A DNA stretch of 31,254 bases from a virus (IMGVR_UViG_3300028388_003043:1-31254), one strand, 5' to 3'. Counted from the stretch's first letter, positions 1-7,593 are shown. Numbers and translations: made by a program. The notes: generated by a model not told the origin, from the letters alone.

Positions 1-138
1 ATTTTTCAATAACTGAATTGATGTGGTATTACCTCCTAAACTGCTTTTAAAAATCGGTTTAGCAGAGACACCTTTATTTTTCTGATGTAATTCTTTTATA
101 AGGGGGTAAAAACAAGATGTACCAAAAGAGTATCTCAT
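1..138 (-). CDS. Partial leftward ORF at window edge, possibly interrupted host gene
   Basis: Reading leftward from ATG at 138 the frame is open for 46 codons and runs off the window without a stop. It begins MRYSFGTSCF. I recognise no family. In Mu the repressor gene ends about 300 bp from the left end, so this stretch could be host DNA next to the insertion or the very tip of the phage. The open frame is longer than expected by chance in AT-rich DNA, but this is weak support. Confidence 0.25.
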   Translation of the reverse strand, partial: MRYSFGTSCFYPLIKELHQKNKGVSAKPIFKSSLGGNTTSIQLLKN

Positions 139-303
139 AAAATGTGCAAAAACTGTTTAAACAGCCCGTAATTGAGCTTTTTTATTTTTTGGATAAAAAA
201 CGACTTGTACCTCATCATTGAATTTGATTGAATTTACATTGAATTTTTAAAAGGTTCTTTTAAATACTACTTAAAAATGGTTTAAAAACTGTTTTAAATG
301 GAT
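139..303. other. Candidate prophage left end / transposase-binding region
   Basis: No gene is seen. The stretch holds AAAAACTGTTTAAA at 148-161 and the near-copy AAAAACTGTTTTAAA at 284-298, three phased ATTGAATTT repeats (217-246), and an 11-bp inverted repeat AAAAGGTTCTT (249-259) / AAGAACCTTTT (306-316) that spans the repressor stop codon. Mu-type phages carry several transposase-binding sites between the left terminus and the repressor gene; this region has that position. A possible terminus is the TGTGCAAAAAC at 144, since Mu-family ends begin with TG. The exact end cannot be fixed from one side. Confidence 0.4.
217..246. repeat. Three phased direct repeats ATTGAATTT
   Basis: ATTGAATTT occurs at 217-225, 227-235 and 238-246, with start-to-start spacing of 10 and 11 bp, so all copies face the same side of the helix. 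This suits cooperative protein binding (transposase, repressor or a host factor), which is inference. Confidence 0.5.
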
Positions 304-1215
304 TTAAGAACCTTTTTCACTTTTTAAGGCTTCGAGAGCCGCCTCTAGATCATTAAGGCGATCCCACATGCTGTGCGGACTGCTAAAATCTGCTCCTAAG
401 TACATTTTAGCCTGCCAAAGCTCTACAATATCGCTTGGAGGTATGTTTAAGTTCGGATATTGCCGCTTATTGGTGATGCTGTCGGACTTGGCAACTAGGA
501 AACCATACTGCTCTACCCTATTTAAAACCCTTTTAATCACGATTCCATCGGTTTTTGTGATGATTACATAGACACGGTCATCGGTTATATGTTCAAATTT
601 CTCGACCCATTCAGCGAAGACTATATCACCGTGGGTAATGGTTGGTGTCATACTGTGCCCATCTACCTCAAAAGCTCTAAAAGTGCCGTTTTGTAGCCTA
701 GGAACGTGATAAGTAGGCAATTCTTTGATATATTCTATATCTCCATAACCCATTAAATAACCTGCCCTGGCAGCCACAGGAACCATCACAATATTGTCAT
801 TTCCGGATTTATCGACTGTAACAACCTTGGGTAGCTCCAATTTTGGGGTTGGGCTTACAGTTGGGCTTACACTTTTCGGGTGTTTTGGGCTTACATTTTG
901 GCTTGTGGCGTTGGGGCTATATTCACTATGAGGTTCATTTAGGTCATATTCACCCTTATTGACATCAGGGGTAGAAACATAATTTACATACATTTTCCCT
1001 TTCCCAGTCAATAACCAGACAGGGTTTATGTTAGTAAATTTCGATACAGTACCCTGTATTACATTCAACCCTGCATTACTTCTTCCTTTACGGATTTCTG
1101 TAAAAGTACTAGGGCTAATGCCTATTTTTTGGGCGAAATCAGCCTGACCAGTGATTATTTTCGCTTTTTTTAGCTCACTGTAAAGTTCTATAAATCTGTT
1201 AGTTACATCATTCAT
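304..1215 (-). CDS. LexA/CI-type phage repressor (XRE HTH + S24 peptidase)
   Basis: Prophage repressor of 303 residues. An N-terminal helix-turn-helix (about residues 22-45, with IGISPSTFTEIRKG) binds operators, and a C-terminal S24 peptidase domain gives dimerisation and RecA-stimulated self-cleavage. Expected catalytic parts are visible: an Ala-Gly cleavage pair (A151-G152 in ARAGYL), nucleophile Ser188 in VDGHSM, and general-base Lys228 in IVIKRV. A Ser/Pro-rich linker (about 100-127, with repeated VSPT-like units) joins them; in DNA this is GGGCTTACA repeated three times near 847-895. It is transcribed leftward from the divergent control region shared with the Ner-like gene, as in Mu. Classical Mu repressor lacks the S24 domain, so induction here is likely SOS-linked (inference). 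Confidence 0.9.
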   Translation of the reverse strand: MNDVTNRFIELYSELKKAKIITGQADFAQKIGISPSTFTEIRKGRSNAGLNVIQGTVSKFTNINPVWLLTGKGKMYVNYVSTPDVNKGEYDLNEPHSEYSPNATSQNVSPKHPKSVSPTVSPTPKLELPKVVTVDKSGNDNIVMVPVAARAGYLMGYGDIEYIKELPTYHVPRLQNGTFRAFEVDGHSMTPTITHGDIVFAEWVEKFEHITDDRVYVIITKTDGIVIKRVLNRVEQYGFLVAKSDSITNKRQYPNLNIPPSDIVELWQAKMYLGADFSSPHSMWDRLNDLEAALEALKSEKGS

Positions 1216-1226
1216 CCCAAATTATT

Positions 1227-1242
1227 TTACATAATTCTGTAT
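1227..1242. promoter_or_regulatory. Operator 1, repressor/Ner binding site
   Basis: TTACAT-AATT-CTGTAT matches the second site at 1258-1273 in half-sites and 4-bp spacer. It lies 12 bp upstream of the repressor start codon, so a bound protein could autoregulate the repressor promoter. Confidence 0.6.
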
Positions 1243-1247
1243 TTTTC

Positions 1248-1278
1248 TTTGTATGATATACAGTATTCTGTATATTTG
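1248..1278 (+). promoter_or_regulatory. Early rightward promoter (Bacteroidota type)
   Basis: TTTG at 1248-1251, a 19-bp spacer and TATATTTG at 1271-1278 match the Bacteroidota -33/-7 consensus TTTG-N19-21-TAnnTTTG exactly. Operator 2 overlaps the spacer and -7 element, so repressor binding there would block RNA polymerase. It should drive the Ner-transposase-replication operon from about base 1285, and it argues for ATG 1300 rather than an upstream start of the first gene. Confidence 0.75.
1258..1273. promoter_or_regulatory. Operator 2, perfect palindrome over the early promoter
   Basis: ATACAG-TATT-CTGTAT is a perfect 6-bp inverted repeat with a 4-bp spacer. It lies 31 bp, about three helical turns, from operator 1. 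The spacing suits cooperative binding of two repressor dimers. Confidence 0.7.
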
Positions 1279-1299
1279 AACCCGAAAGCACAAACAAAT

Positions 1300-1530
1300 A
1301 TGAACAAAGATAAAGAAATAAAAACCAAAAGTACTAAAAAAAATTATCGGTACTCATCCAAGGAGGTCGCTGAAATGGCTAAATGTTCAGTGAGTTATGT
1401 GAAGCAAATACGCACTGGAGCTGTAGACCTAAAGAGCGATAAAGCAAGGCTGGTATTAGCAATTGACGACATCTTAATCGATGGAAATAACAAGTTATTG
1501 GAAGAGGTAGAACGCATTTTAAACCTATAA
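1300..1530 (+). CDS. Ner-like early regulator, small HTH protein
   Basis: Protein of 76 residues starting at ATG 1300; an earlier in-frame start would lie inside the promoter and operator. A helix-turn-helix is visible around residues 18-41 (SSKEVAEMAKCSVSYVKQIRTG). It is the first rightward gene opposite the repressor, the position of Ner in Mu, where it turns down early and repressor transcription to favour lytic growth. The Ner role is inferred from position and fold; the sequence itself is only generic HTH. The next gene starts 2 nt after its stop. Confidence 0.7.
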   Translation: MNKDKEIKTKSTKKNYRYSSKEVAEMAKCSVSYVKQIRTGAVDLKSDKARLVLAIDDILIDGNNKLLEEVERILNL

Positions 1531-1532
1531 TT

Positions 1533-1739
1533 ATGGAAGATATAATCGACATTCAGGAATGGGCTGAAAAATGGCTCAACGACATGAATCAAGCTATAAT
1601 GACGAGAAACAAGGGTTTGATCATGGTTCTATACAAGGAAAATGAAGAAAGTGAAATTGATTGGTCAGACGATGTTCCGCCCTCAATGGCTCAGGAATAT
1701 GATCAGGTAATTGACCAAGCCAACGATATCCTTTTATAA
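1533..1739 (+). CDS. Hypothetical early protein
   Basis: An acidic protein of 68 residues (MEDIIDIQEWAEKWLNDMN...) between the Ner-like and transposase genes. It starts 2 nt after the upstream stop and ends 1 nt before the transposase ATG, so it is translated as part of the early operon. It is Trp- and Asp/Glu-rich and probably helical, with no signal peptide or membrane segment. No family recognised. Confidence 0.65.
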   Translation: MEDIIDIQEWAEKWLNDMNQAIMTRNKGLIMVLYKENEESEIDWSDDVPPSMAQEYDQVIDQANDILL

Positions 1740-1740
1740 T

Positions 1741-3822
1741 ATGCAATACCTGAATAATGACATACTATGCCTTGAATTCAAGGAATTTGTACCTGAAATA
1801 ATGCCTAAAAGTACTTATGATGTGTATAAGAATAGAGGTACCATTATAGTACATGGCAGAGGCGGAAATGGTAGTCAGGTATTGATTGAATTTGAGACTT
1901 TACCCTCAAAATATAAACAAGCAGTTAAGGCTAAATACGGTGATCCGTACCAATACTATACTAAGCAACCTTTACTGAACTCTCTTGAATGGGATAGCAA
2001 AGCGCAATCTTACTACATGGGCTATGAGCTTCCTAACGGTGATAAATTACCGAACAGCGACACAGACTTAAGGGGTAAATCGCAAATAAACTACGTGCAT
2101 CGCTATACGCAAAATGCTTCTTGGCTCAATATGCTGGATAGGCTAACGACTGATAAGCAAGCCTTAAAGCGTGAACTCAATATCAGCATAGCGCAATTTT
2201 GGGATACGGCTACGGAGGTAATCGGCATCAAAAAGGTAGCCTTACCTAAGAACTCCAGGAGGCTAAAGGACAAATTGAAGGAGTATAAAGCTGGCGGATA
2301 TGAGGTATTGATTGAGAAACACAAATTCGGCAATAGCCACTCGGCTAAGGTGAAGGATGAAGTGGCTGAGGCATACTTGAAGACCTTACTGGAGATGTCA
2401 AATAATCATGATTTCACCATTATAGCTAAAGGCTATAATCATTGGGCTAGGGAAAATAATAGACAAGAGATTACTGCTGGCACTGTGGGGTATCGCTATA
2501 ATTTATGGAAAAATGAGTTGATGTTAGGGCGAGGCGGTATAGATAAAGTAGTCAGTAAGCTCTCCATGAACATTCCTAGGAATAGGGCTAGTGCGCCATT
2601 ATTGCTGATAAATGCGGATGATAACAACTGGGATATATTCTTTAGAAAAGGGGAAAACAAGTGGTATAGACCAGCTTTATACGTGGTAATCGACACCTTT
2701 AACGATTACATTTTGGGTTATGCCTGGGGAGATACGGTCACTAAGGATTTGATTCGTGAAGCCTTCAGAAACGCAAATAATCATATTAAAATGCTGACCA
2801 ATGAGCAGAATCAGGCTTACGGATGGCATCAATTGCAGACGGATAGATGGGGTATAAGCGGTAAGAACACCACCGAGCTAGAGCAATTCTATAATACCAT
2901 GTCCATTTTCACGCCTGCATCATTGAAAAACGCCAAATCAAAGTATGTAGAGGCATCATTCGGTAAAGTATGGCATCAGATGCTAAAGGTGTGCTTTCCT
3001 CATAATTACTCAGGCTATAACATTGGCTCCAAGAGCAAAATCAATAAAGATAACCTAGTGCCAGCTAATTTCCCTGACATCGAGCAGGCGGATGAAATGA
3101 TTGAGGGATTTATCAATGTGATGCGCTGCACCACTAGGGGTAAATCCGAATTGAACAGGCAAGAGGAATGGCTAAAGGCTTTCCACGAATCGGACAGAAG
3201 CAAGCAAAAGGCACTGACCACGGAGCAGGAATTACAGATTTTCGGCAAGGAGCATGTGGATACCAATACCATTAGTAACAATGGTGTAACGCCTACTTTG
3301 AGAATACACGGACACAGTATAAAAATGCAATACAAGCTTTCACAAATGGAGCTATTACAGCATATCGGCAAGAAAGTGCAGGTGATATATGATGAAAACG
3401 ACCTCAGTAGAGTGCTGATAACAGACGGCAAAGGACTGCGAAAAGTGGTGCATAGCTTCGATAAGGTACCAGGAGCATTTGCCGATTATAAGGACGGAGA
3501 TGCTGAACGAATCAAAGCTCTTCAGGAGGAGAAAAAGACACTCGGACCATTCCTTCAGGAGAAGATGGAAGAGCGCAAAGCATTGATGGAACGTGAGCGG
3601 ATAGATGCAGAAAGTAGGCTGCAAGCAGGAGTGCTAAGGAAGGAAATCAGCCATGCAGATAACAGGCTATTGTCAGGAAATGCCACCGAAAAGCAGGGGT
3701 TTTTGCAAGAAAAAGCCCACGAAACAAGGGGGGTACGTGCAAAAAATGACACGAAAGAAACTGTTAAAAAACCTTTAAAAGCTTTTAAACAGGCTCAAAA
3801 CAGCTATTACGATGAATATTAA
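1741..3822 (+). CDS. MuA-like DDE transposase
   Basis: Transposase of 693 residues from ATG 1741; an in-frame TTG at 1711 overlaps the previous gene and is less likely. MuA family members (663 residues in Mu) bind the phage ends, form the transpososome, nick and join strands. The RNase H-like core shows the DDE triad: first Asp in LLLINADDNNW (about D293), second in LQTDRWGIS (about D368), Glu in SKYVEASFGKVW (about E404). The N-terminal third is the end-binding part. The C-terminal 100 residues are Lys/Glu/Arg-rich and helical, as expected for the domain that contacts MuB and the unfoldase ClpX. The ATPase partner lies downstream, as in Mu. Confidence 0.95.
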   Translation: MQYLNNDILCLEFKEFVPEIMPKSTYDVYKNRGTIIVHGRGGNGSQVLIEFETLPSKYKQAVKAKYGDPYQYYTKQPLLNSLEWDSKAQSYYMGYELPNGDKLPNSDTDLRGKSQINYVHRYTQNASWLNMLDRLTTDKQALKRELNISIAQFWDTATEVIGIKKVALPKNSRRLKDKLKEYKAGGYEVLIEKHKFGNSHSAKVKDEVAEAYLKTLLEMSNNHDFTIIAKGYNHWARENNRQEITAGTVGYRYNLWKNELMLGRGGIDKVVSKLSMNIPRNRASAPLLLINADDNNWDIFFRKGENKWYRPALYVVIDTFNDYILGYAWGDTVTKDLIREAFRNANNHIKMLTNEQNQAYGWHQLQTDRWGISGKNTTELEQFYNTMSIFTPASLKNAKSKYVEASFGKVWHQMLKVCFPHNYSGYNIGSKSKINKDNLVPANFPDIEQADEMIEGFINVMRCTTRGKSELNRQEEWLKAFHESDRSKQKALTTEQELQIFGKEHVDTNTISNNGVTPTLRIHGHSIKMQYKLSQMELLQHIGKKVQVIYDENDLSRVLITDGKGLRKVVHSFDKVPGAFADYKDGDAERIKALQEEKKTLGPFLQEKMEERKALMERERIDAESRLQAGVLRKEISHADNRLLSGNATEKQGFLQEKAHETRGVRAKNDTKETVKKPLKAFKQAQNSYYDEY

Positions 3823-3843
3823 CCCAAATAAAAATAAAGTCAT

Positions 3844-4005
3844 ATGAAAAGAGTAGCAAAGCCCTATACGAGCTGTAAATATTATAAATCGACCGGAGCA
3901 CCTTTTGGAGCATGCAAACACCCAAAAACTTTTTCTGCATGTACTTATCATTCAATCGATGAATGTCATTTAAGTGAAAGAAAACGGCCGCTAAAAAATA
4001 AGTAG
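3844..4005 (+). CDS. Small Cys-rich protein
   Basis: ATG 3844 opens a 53-residue basic protein with Cys at 12, 24, 33 and 41 (contexts TSCKYY, GACKHP, SACTYH, DECHLS), a spacing that could hold one zinc ion. It lies 21 nt after the transposase stop on the same strand, with an A-rich leader typical of this phage. Function unknown. The gene call depends on the regular Cys pattern and position. Confidence 0.5.
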   Translation: MKRVAKPYTSCKYYKSTGAPFGACKHPKTFSACTYHSIDECHLSERKRPLKNK

Positions 4006-4113
4006 GAAATTAATAAAAAGAACGGCCAGCTCTGCCAAGCTGACCGCATTATAAAACCACAATTTAAACAAGTAAAATTATGATTATTACAGATTCAAAA
4101 ATCGGAATTTCCC

Positions 4114-4881
4114 TTGAAAAAGGTATCAGTGAGCTACATCTCACAAATACTGAACGGAAAGTTTGAAGCCATGAGCGATAATGCCTGGAGAAACCTTCAA
4201 AAGCAAGTATCAGTGAGCTATGAAGGTGAGTGGCAAGTAGTGTCGGACATTGCCAACTATGGCAAAATCAGCCATCTGTTTGAAGATGCCAGAAACTTCG
4301 CCATGACCTTCGGTATCATCGGCAATGCAGGATGGGGTAAAACAGAAACCGCCAAAGCCATCGGAAGGCAGGAAAATGTTTTCTTAATCCGATGCAATGA
4401 GTATTACAACCGCAAATCCTTCCTGAAGGAATTATTGAGCGTGATGGGATTGGAGGATTCAGGCACGAATATTCATGAAATGATGATTACCATCATTAAC
4501 CACATGCGAAGGCTTGACCATCCGCTTATCATCATGGATGAGGTGGATAAGCTAAGCGACCAGCTCCTATATTTCTTCATTTCCCTTTATAATGCTTTGG
4601 AAGGCGAGTGTGGCTTTGTGTTGATGGGTGCTCCATTCTTGCAAAAGCGAATAGAGCAAGGCGCACAGAAGAATAAGAAAGGCTACAAAGAGATATTTAG
4701 CCGACTAGGTGGAAAGTTTATTCCAGTTGAGAAGCCAAACGAGAACGATATTAAGCGCATTGTCAATGCCAATGGAGTGCATGATGAAATGACGGTGGCT
4801 CGCATTGTCAACGACAGCAATCACGATTTAAGACGTGTGAAACGCTTGGTACATGCTGAATTAAGAAAGGAGGCAGCATGA
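4114..4881 (+). CDS. MuB-like transposition ATPase (AAA), apparent 5' frameshift
   Basis: ATP-dependent target-DNA binding protein that would deliver targets to the transposase. Seen: Walker A GNAGWGKT (residues 70-77), Walker B LIIMDEVD (about 138-145), sensor-like FVLMGAP, and a C-terminal helical part. The start is the oddity. From TTG 4114 the protein begins inside a helix-turn-helix (KVSVSYISQILNGKFE). A normal ATG at 4080 with an A-rich leader encodes MIITDSKIGISLEK in another frame. Skipping one base in the five As at 4117-4121 joins them into a correctly spaced HTH (IGISLEKVSVSYIS). So the true gene may be 4080-4881 with recoding, a mutation or a sequencing error. It ends in an ATGA overlap with the next gene. 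Confidence 0.88.
   Translation: MKKVSVSYISQILNGKFEAMSDNAWRNLQKQVSVSYEGEWQVVSDIANYGKISHLFEDARNFAMTFGIIGNAGWGKTETAKAIGRQENVFLIRCNEYYNRKSFLKELLSVMGLEDSGTNIHEMMITIINHMRRLDHPLIIMDEVDKLSDQLLYFFISLYNALEGECGFVLMGAPFLQKRIEQGAQKNKKGYKEIFSRLGGKFIPVEKPNENDIKRIVNANGVHDEMTVARIVNDSNHDLRRVKRLVHAELRKEAA
4864..4873 (+). promoter_or_regulatory. Strong Shine-Dalgarno AGAAAGGAGG
   Basis: AGAAAGGAGG lies 4 nt before ATG 4878, inside the last codons of the ATPase gene. It is complementary to the Bacteroidota 16S rRNA 3' tail, whose hosts seldom use such sites. Confidence 0.6.
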
Positions 4882-5267
4882 GCAAGCTAACACACATCGA
4901 AAGCATTAGGAGGCGCAATGCTTCCTTTGAGCAGAAAGTGGAACAATTGCTCGGTTGGACGACTGAGCAATACACTGAGTTCCTGTATGCGCAAGGCATA
5001 GAGTATTTAGAGCTTCATTACCCCAACGACAGCGTGGCACTCTCTATGGCGGAATATAAAGAGTTCTGGAGCTGGTGGAGAATGCACTGGATGAGAAGAG
5101 ACAAAGTATTCATTGAAATGACCGACTTGCTTTTCCCTCATGAGCTGGAAGGCTATTATAAGGATTTGCACAACCCAAAAGCGATGCAATTCCGCATCCA
5201 TAGCAAAGCCCTGGAGAATACTTACGAGGAGATGGTCGATAACCTTTTAAAAAGCCTTTTAATATGA
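4878..5267 (+). CDS. Hypothetical early protein downstream of MuB
   Basis: A soluble protein of 129 residues with no recognised family. It is Trp-rich in the middle (EFWSWWRMHWMRRDKVF) and otherwise helical. It overlaps the ATPase gene by 4 nt (ATGA) and the next gene by 4 nt, so it is translationally coupled in the replication operon. Context suggests a role in transposition or replication, which is inference only. Confidence 0.75.
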   Translation: MSKLTHIESIRRRNASFEQKVEQLLGWTTEQYTEFLYAQGIEYLELHYPNDSVALSMAEYKEFWSWWRMHWMRRDKVFIEMTDLLFPHELEGYYKDLHNPKAMQFRIHSKALENTYEEMVDNLLKSLLI

Positions 5268-5623
5268 TTTTAGGAAACTATTTAAAATACAAATGCGACA
5301 AGCAAGGCATTGACCTTGGCTTGATGATTTTGGACACGGTGGCTAATGTGTACGAAATGGATGTGCTGGAAATTAAAGGACAGAGCCGAAAAACGCCACG
5401 ACCTGAAGCAAGGAAAATGACTTACTACATGCTTTTCCTTTGCGGATTTGAGATTAGCAAGATAGCTGAAATGTATGAAATAAGCCGCCACACTGTTTAC
5501 ACGGCTCTCAACGACATTCCTGATTGTGTGCAAATATATCGGGAAGTAAGCTATAAGTACAATTCAATTATTGAAAAAATCACTAAACGAATCGAAAATG
5601 AAATTCAAGTTGACGCAAACTAA
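5264..5623 (+). CDS. DnaA domain IV-like DNA-binding protein
   Basis: Protein of 119 residues. Residues about 25-82 resemble the C-terminal DNA-binding domain of DnaA: VANVYEMDVLEIKGQSRK, then PEARKMTYYMLF and an HTH ending in ISRHTVYTAL, which parallels DnaA basic-loop SRK, the ARQIAMYL-type helix and the DHTTV-type signature. There is no AAA domain, so it cannot load a helicase by itself. It may recognise DnaA-box-like sites, for instance TTATCAACA at 12840-12859, or act as a regulator. It overlaps its neighbours, so it belongs to the early operon. Confidence 0.7.
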   Translation: MILGNYLKYKCDKQGIDLGLMILDTVANVYEMDVLEIKGQSRKTPRPEARKMTYYMLFLCGFEISKIAEMYEISRHTVYTALNDIPDCVQIYREVSYKYNSIIEKITKRIENEIQVDAN

Positions 5624-5927
5624 ATTAAACGGCATGCACGGAGCCATTAGCTGGCTACTGAAAACACCAGCCGAAAGAAGCAATCTATTAACCCAACTGC
5701 TTCATGAGCTACTGGATAAGCTGAATGAACGCCTAAGAGAGCGATTAAGAAAGCTTGAAAAGGAGCAGAAACCAGAAACCAGCTTAAAACTTAACACCAT
5801 AGAGCAAAGAGCTTTTTACAGCTGGTATTATTTGCAACGCTCCCTGCTCCTTGCCGATGGCAGATGGGAATATGAAATATTGATACTGGACGGCATAGCC
5901 TCCGAAATAGCGCAAGCCCATGCCTGA
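5598..5927 (+). CDS. Hypothetical protein with coiled-coil segment
   Basis: Protein of 109 residues from ATG 5598, chosen over the TTG at 5571 because it removes most of the overlap with the previous gene (26 nt remains). Residues about 28-56 are a charged heptad-like helix (LLHELLDKLNERLRERLRKLEKEQK). The C-terminal part has an aromatic cluster (FYSWYYLQRSLLL). No membrane segment or family recognised. Confidence 0.65.
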   Translation: MKFKLTQTKLNGMHGAISWLLKTPAERSNLLTQLLHELLDKLNERLRERLRKLEKEQKPETSLKLNTIEQRAFYSWYYLQRSLLLADGRWEYEILILDGIASEIAQAHA

Positions 5928-6099
5928 GGTATTAAGCGAGTCATTTCTGACTCATGAAATAGAGCAGCTACAGCAATGGCTGCGAGAGCACACGGAGACT
6001 GAAGGAGACCTTCGGTATGAAATGCAACGAAAATTAGAGATTAAACAAAATCAATTACATAAAATCAAAAACGATGAATACCAAACTAAAAGTAAATAA
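5920..6099 (+). CDS. Small charged hypothetical protein
   Basis: ATG 5920 opens a 59-residue ORF (MPEVLSESFLTHEIEQLQQW...) that overlaps the gene before by 8 nt and the DUF3164 gene after by 26 nt. This tight overlap is the pattern of the whole operon and supports translation. It is highly charged and predicted all-helical. Function unknown. Confidence 0.5.
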   Translation: MPEVLSESFLTHEIEQLQQWLREHTETEGDLRYEMQRKLEIKQNQLHKIKNDEYQTKSK

Positions 6100-6718
6100 T
6101 CAGAAGAGCGCAGCTAAGTTCTGGTTAGATGAAACAGGCAATAAGGTACAAACCAACCGCCTTTACAAGCATGAGAAGTTAGCCGAAAAGGATACGGCTA
6201 AAATGTTCAAAGAAGCTCTGAAAATTAATGAGGCTCTTGCCAAATTTAAAGAGACTGCTTTCGAAATGTGTGAAGCTTATCGAGAGCAGTATATGATAGA
6301 TAAGGATTTGGAGCAATATGGAACGAAAGGCAAAGGCAATCTTACTATTCACAACTTCGACAGAAGCTTAAAGATTGATATTGCCATAAGTGATAAAATC
6401 ACTTTTGATGAAACGGGCATTCAAAGCTGCAAGGAATTGCTTGATGTCTATTTAGCTGAGAACATTGATAGTAAAAAGCCAATTGTCATTGAAATGGTAA
6501 AAGATGCCTTTAGCACCACAAGAGGCAAGCTTGACACCAAGAAAGTAATGAACCTTTTACGATGGAGGCACTTAGAGCCAGCCGAGATATTCCAGAAGGC
6601 ATTGAATGAGCTTGAGCAAAGTATCCGAAGACCTTCCAGTAAATCCTATTATCGAATTTATGCAAAGGATGACCAGGGAGAATATCAAAACATTGATTTA
6701 AACTTCTCAAGCCTCTAA
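6074..6718 (+). CDS. DUF3164 family phage protein
   Basis: A protein of 214 residues that matches by eye the DUF3164 family common in the early region of Mu-like phages: an N-terminal FWLDETGNKV-type segment with tyrosine/histidine-rich follow-up, a central helical part, and a DISDKI/DETGIQSCKELLDVYL core. The C-terminal motif RPSSKSYYRIYAKDDQGEY is also family-like. Its molecular role is not established. It sits between small overlapping genes and a zinc-ribbon protein. Confidence 0.8.
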   Translation: MNTKLKVNNQKSAAKFWLDETGNKVQTNRLYKHEKLAEKDTAKMFKEALKINEALAKFKETAFEMCEAYREQYMIDKDLEQYGTKGKGNLTIHNFDRSLKIDIAISDKITFDETGIQSCKELLDVYLAENIDSKKPIVIEMVKDAFSTTRGKLDTKKVMNLLRWRHLEPAEIFQKALNELEQSIRRPSSKSYYRIYAKDDQGEYQNIDLNFSSL

Positions 6719-6720
6719 TT

Positions 6721-6906
6721 ATGGCGAATCATTGCATAGATGTGACTTGTGCAAATTGTGGTGCGGAATGGTGCTTGCGTGGCTGCAAGCACTCACTCCC
6801 ACCAGACGAAAGCAAGGTGAAGCCAATTGAGCATGAGGATGTCATCACGAGCAGCTATGACCCTTGTCCGCATTGCAAAAGCACAGTCTATTATCATTCA
6901 CACTAA
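6721..6906 (+). CDS. Zinc-ribbon small protein
   Basis: Protein of 61 residues with two CxxC pairs (CANCGAEW near the N-terminus and CPHCKSTVYYHSH near the C-terminus) plus extra Cys and His. This is a typical four-Cys zinc ribbon. It starts 2 nt after the DUF3164 stop and is followed 9 nt later by the RecA-like ATPase. It may bind nucleic acid or a protein partner, which is inference. Confidence 0.7.
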   Translation: MANHCIDVTCANCGAEWCLRGCKHSLPPDESKVKPIEHEDVITSSYDPCPHCKSTVYYHSH

Positions 6907-6915
6907 AACGGATTT

Positions 6916-7593
6916 ATGAAAGTACTAGGAGTTACCCAATTTCATCAAAAGACTTATAAGGAAATCGGCATAAAAGAAAAGGTGTGGTTGGAGCATTTGG
7001 GAGAGCTTGAAAAAAGCTTCATGATTTGTGTTGCTGGAGGTAGTGGTAATGGCAAGTCAGAATATTGTCTTCAGCTCGCTAAAATGCTTTGTCAGTACGA
7101 TAAAGTGGGTTGGATTAGCTACGAGCAACGATTCAAGAAATCATTACAAAAAGCATCCATGAGAAATAATATGGAAGAGAATTCAGGTAATATTCTTTGG
7201 GTTGACCCCATCGCTAATAAGCCTGAAGAAACCAGCTTATTGGAGGATTTAGACAACTACTTGAAAAAGCGCAATTCGCCCAACTTCATTGTGATAGATA
7301 GTCTTGATTATACCCGATGGGCATTTAGGGATGTGGTGTGGTTGGTCGAGAAATATGAAGGCAAGAAAGGATTCATTTTCATTATTCAGAGTAGTAAGAA
7401 CGGCACCATCAGAAAGCAAATGTGCCTTGATACCTACTTTCATGGAGATGTCGGAATATTGGTAAGAGACTTCATTGCCACGCCTGATAAAAACAGATAT
7501 AGCAAGTTTAAGCCTTATGTAGTGTTTGAGGAAATGGCTAGAGAGCGTAATCCATTATTCTTTGAAAAACAGATGAAAAAGCAAAAATCATGA
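6916..7593 (+). CDS. RecA/DnaB-like P-loop ATPase
   Basis: ATPase of 225 residues. Walker A is GGSGNGKSEY (G41-S48), a likely catalytic Glu sits in WISYEQRF (E70), and Walker B is FIVIDSLD (about 124-131), the RecA/DnaB-type order. No DnaB N-terminal domain or primase is fused. Members of this class in phages act as helicases, helicase-like recombination factors or partition-type ATPases; which applies is not clear here. It overlaps the next gene by 4 nt, suggesting that the two products work together. Confidence 0.75.
   Translation: MKVLGVTQFHQKTYKEIGIKEKVWLEHLGELEKSFMICVAGGSGNGKSEYCLQLAKMLCQYDKVGWISYEQRFKKSLQKASMRNNMEENSGNILWVDPIANKPEETSLLEDLDNYLKKRNSPNFIVIDSLDYTRWAFRDVVWLVEKYEGKKGFIFIIQSSKNGTIRKQMCLDTYFHGDVGILVRDFIATPDKNRYSKFKPYVVFEEMARERNPLFFEKQMKKQKS

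Noticed and set aside
1-138. Resemblance of HFMRYSFGT to a tyrosine recombinase HxxR box
   Set aside because: The following residues lack the LGH and Tyr motifs in proper order; the match is too short.
217-246. CRISPR-like short repeats
   Set aside because: Repeats are 9 bp with 1-2 bp between them, with no spacers; they are binding-site iterons.
845-915. GGGCTTACA tandem repeats as a regulatory array
   Set aside because: They encode the Ser/Pro linker of the repressor and are explained by the coding sequence.
3015-3431. Leftward 138-codon frame inside the transposase gene
   Set aside because: It is antisense to a well supported gene, with Cys/Ser/Leu-rich shadow composition.
4021-4046. 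Weak stem CAGCT / AGCTG before the MuB gene
   Set aside because: Only 5 bp, no T run; not enough for a terminator call.
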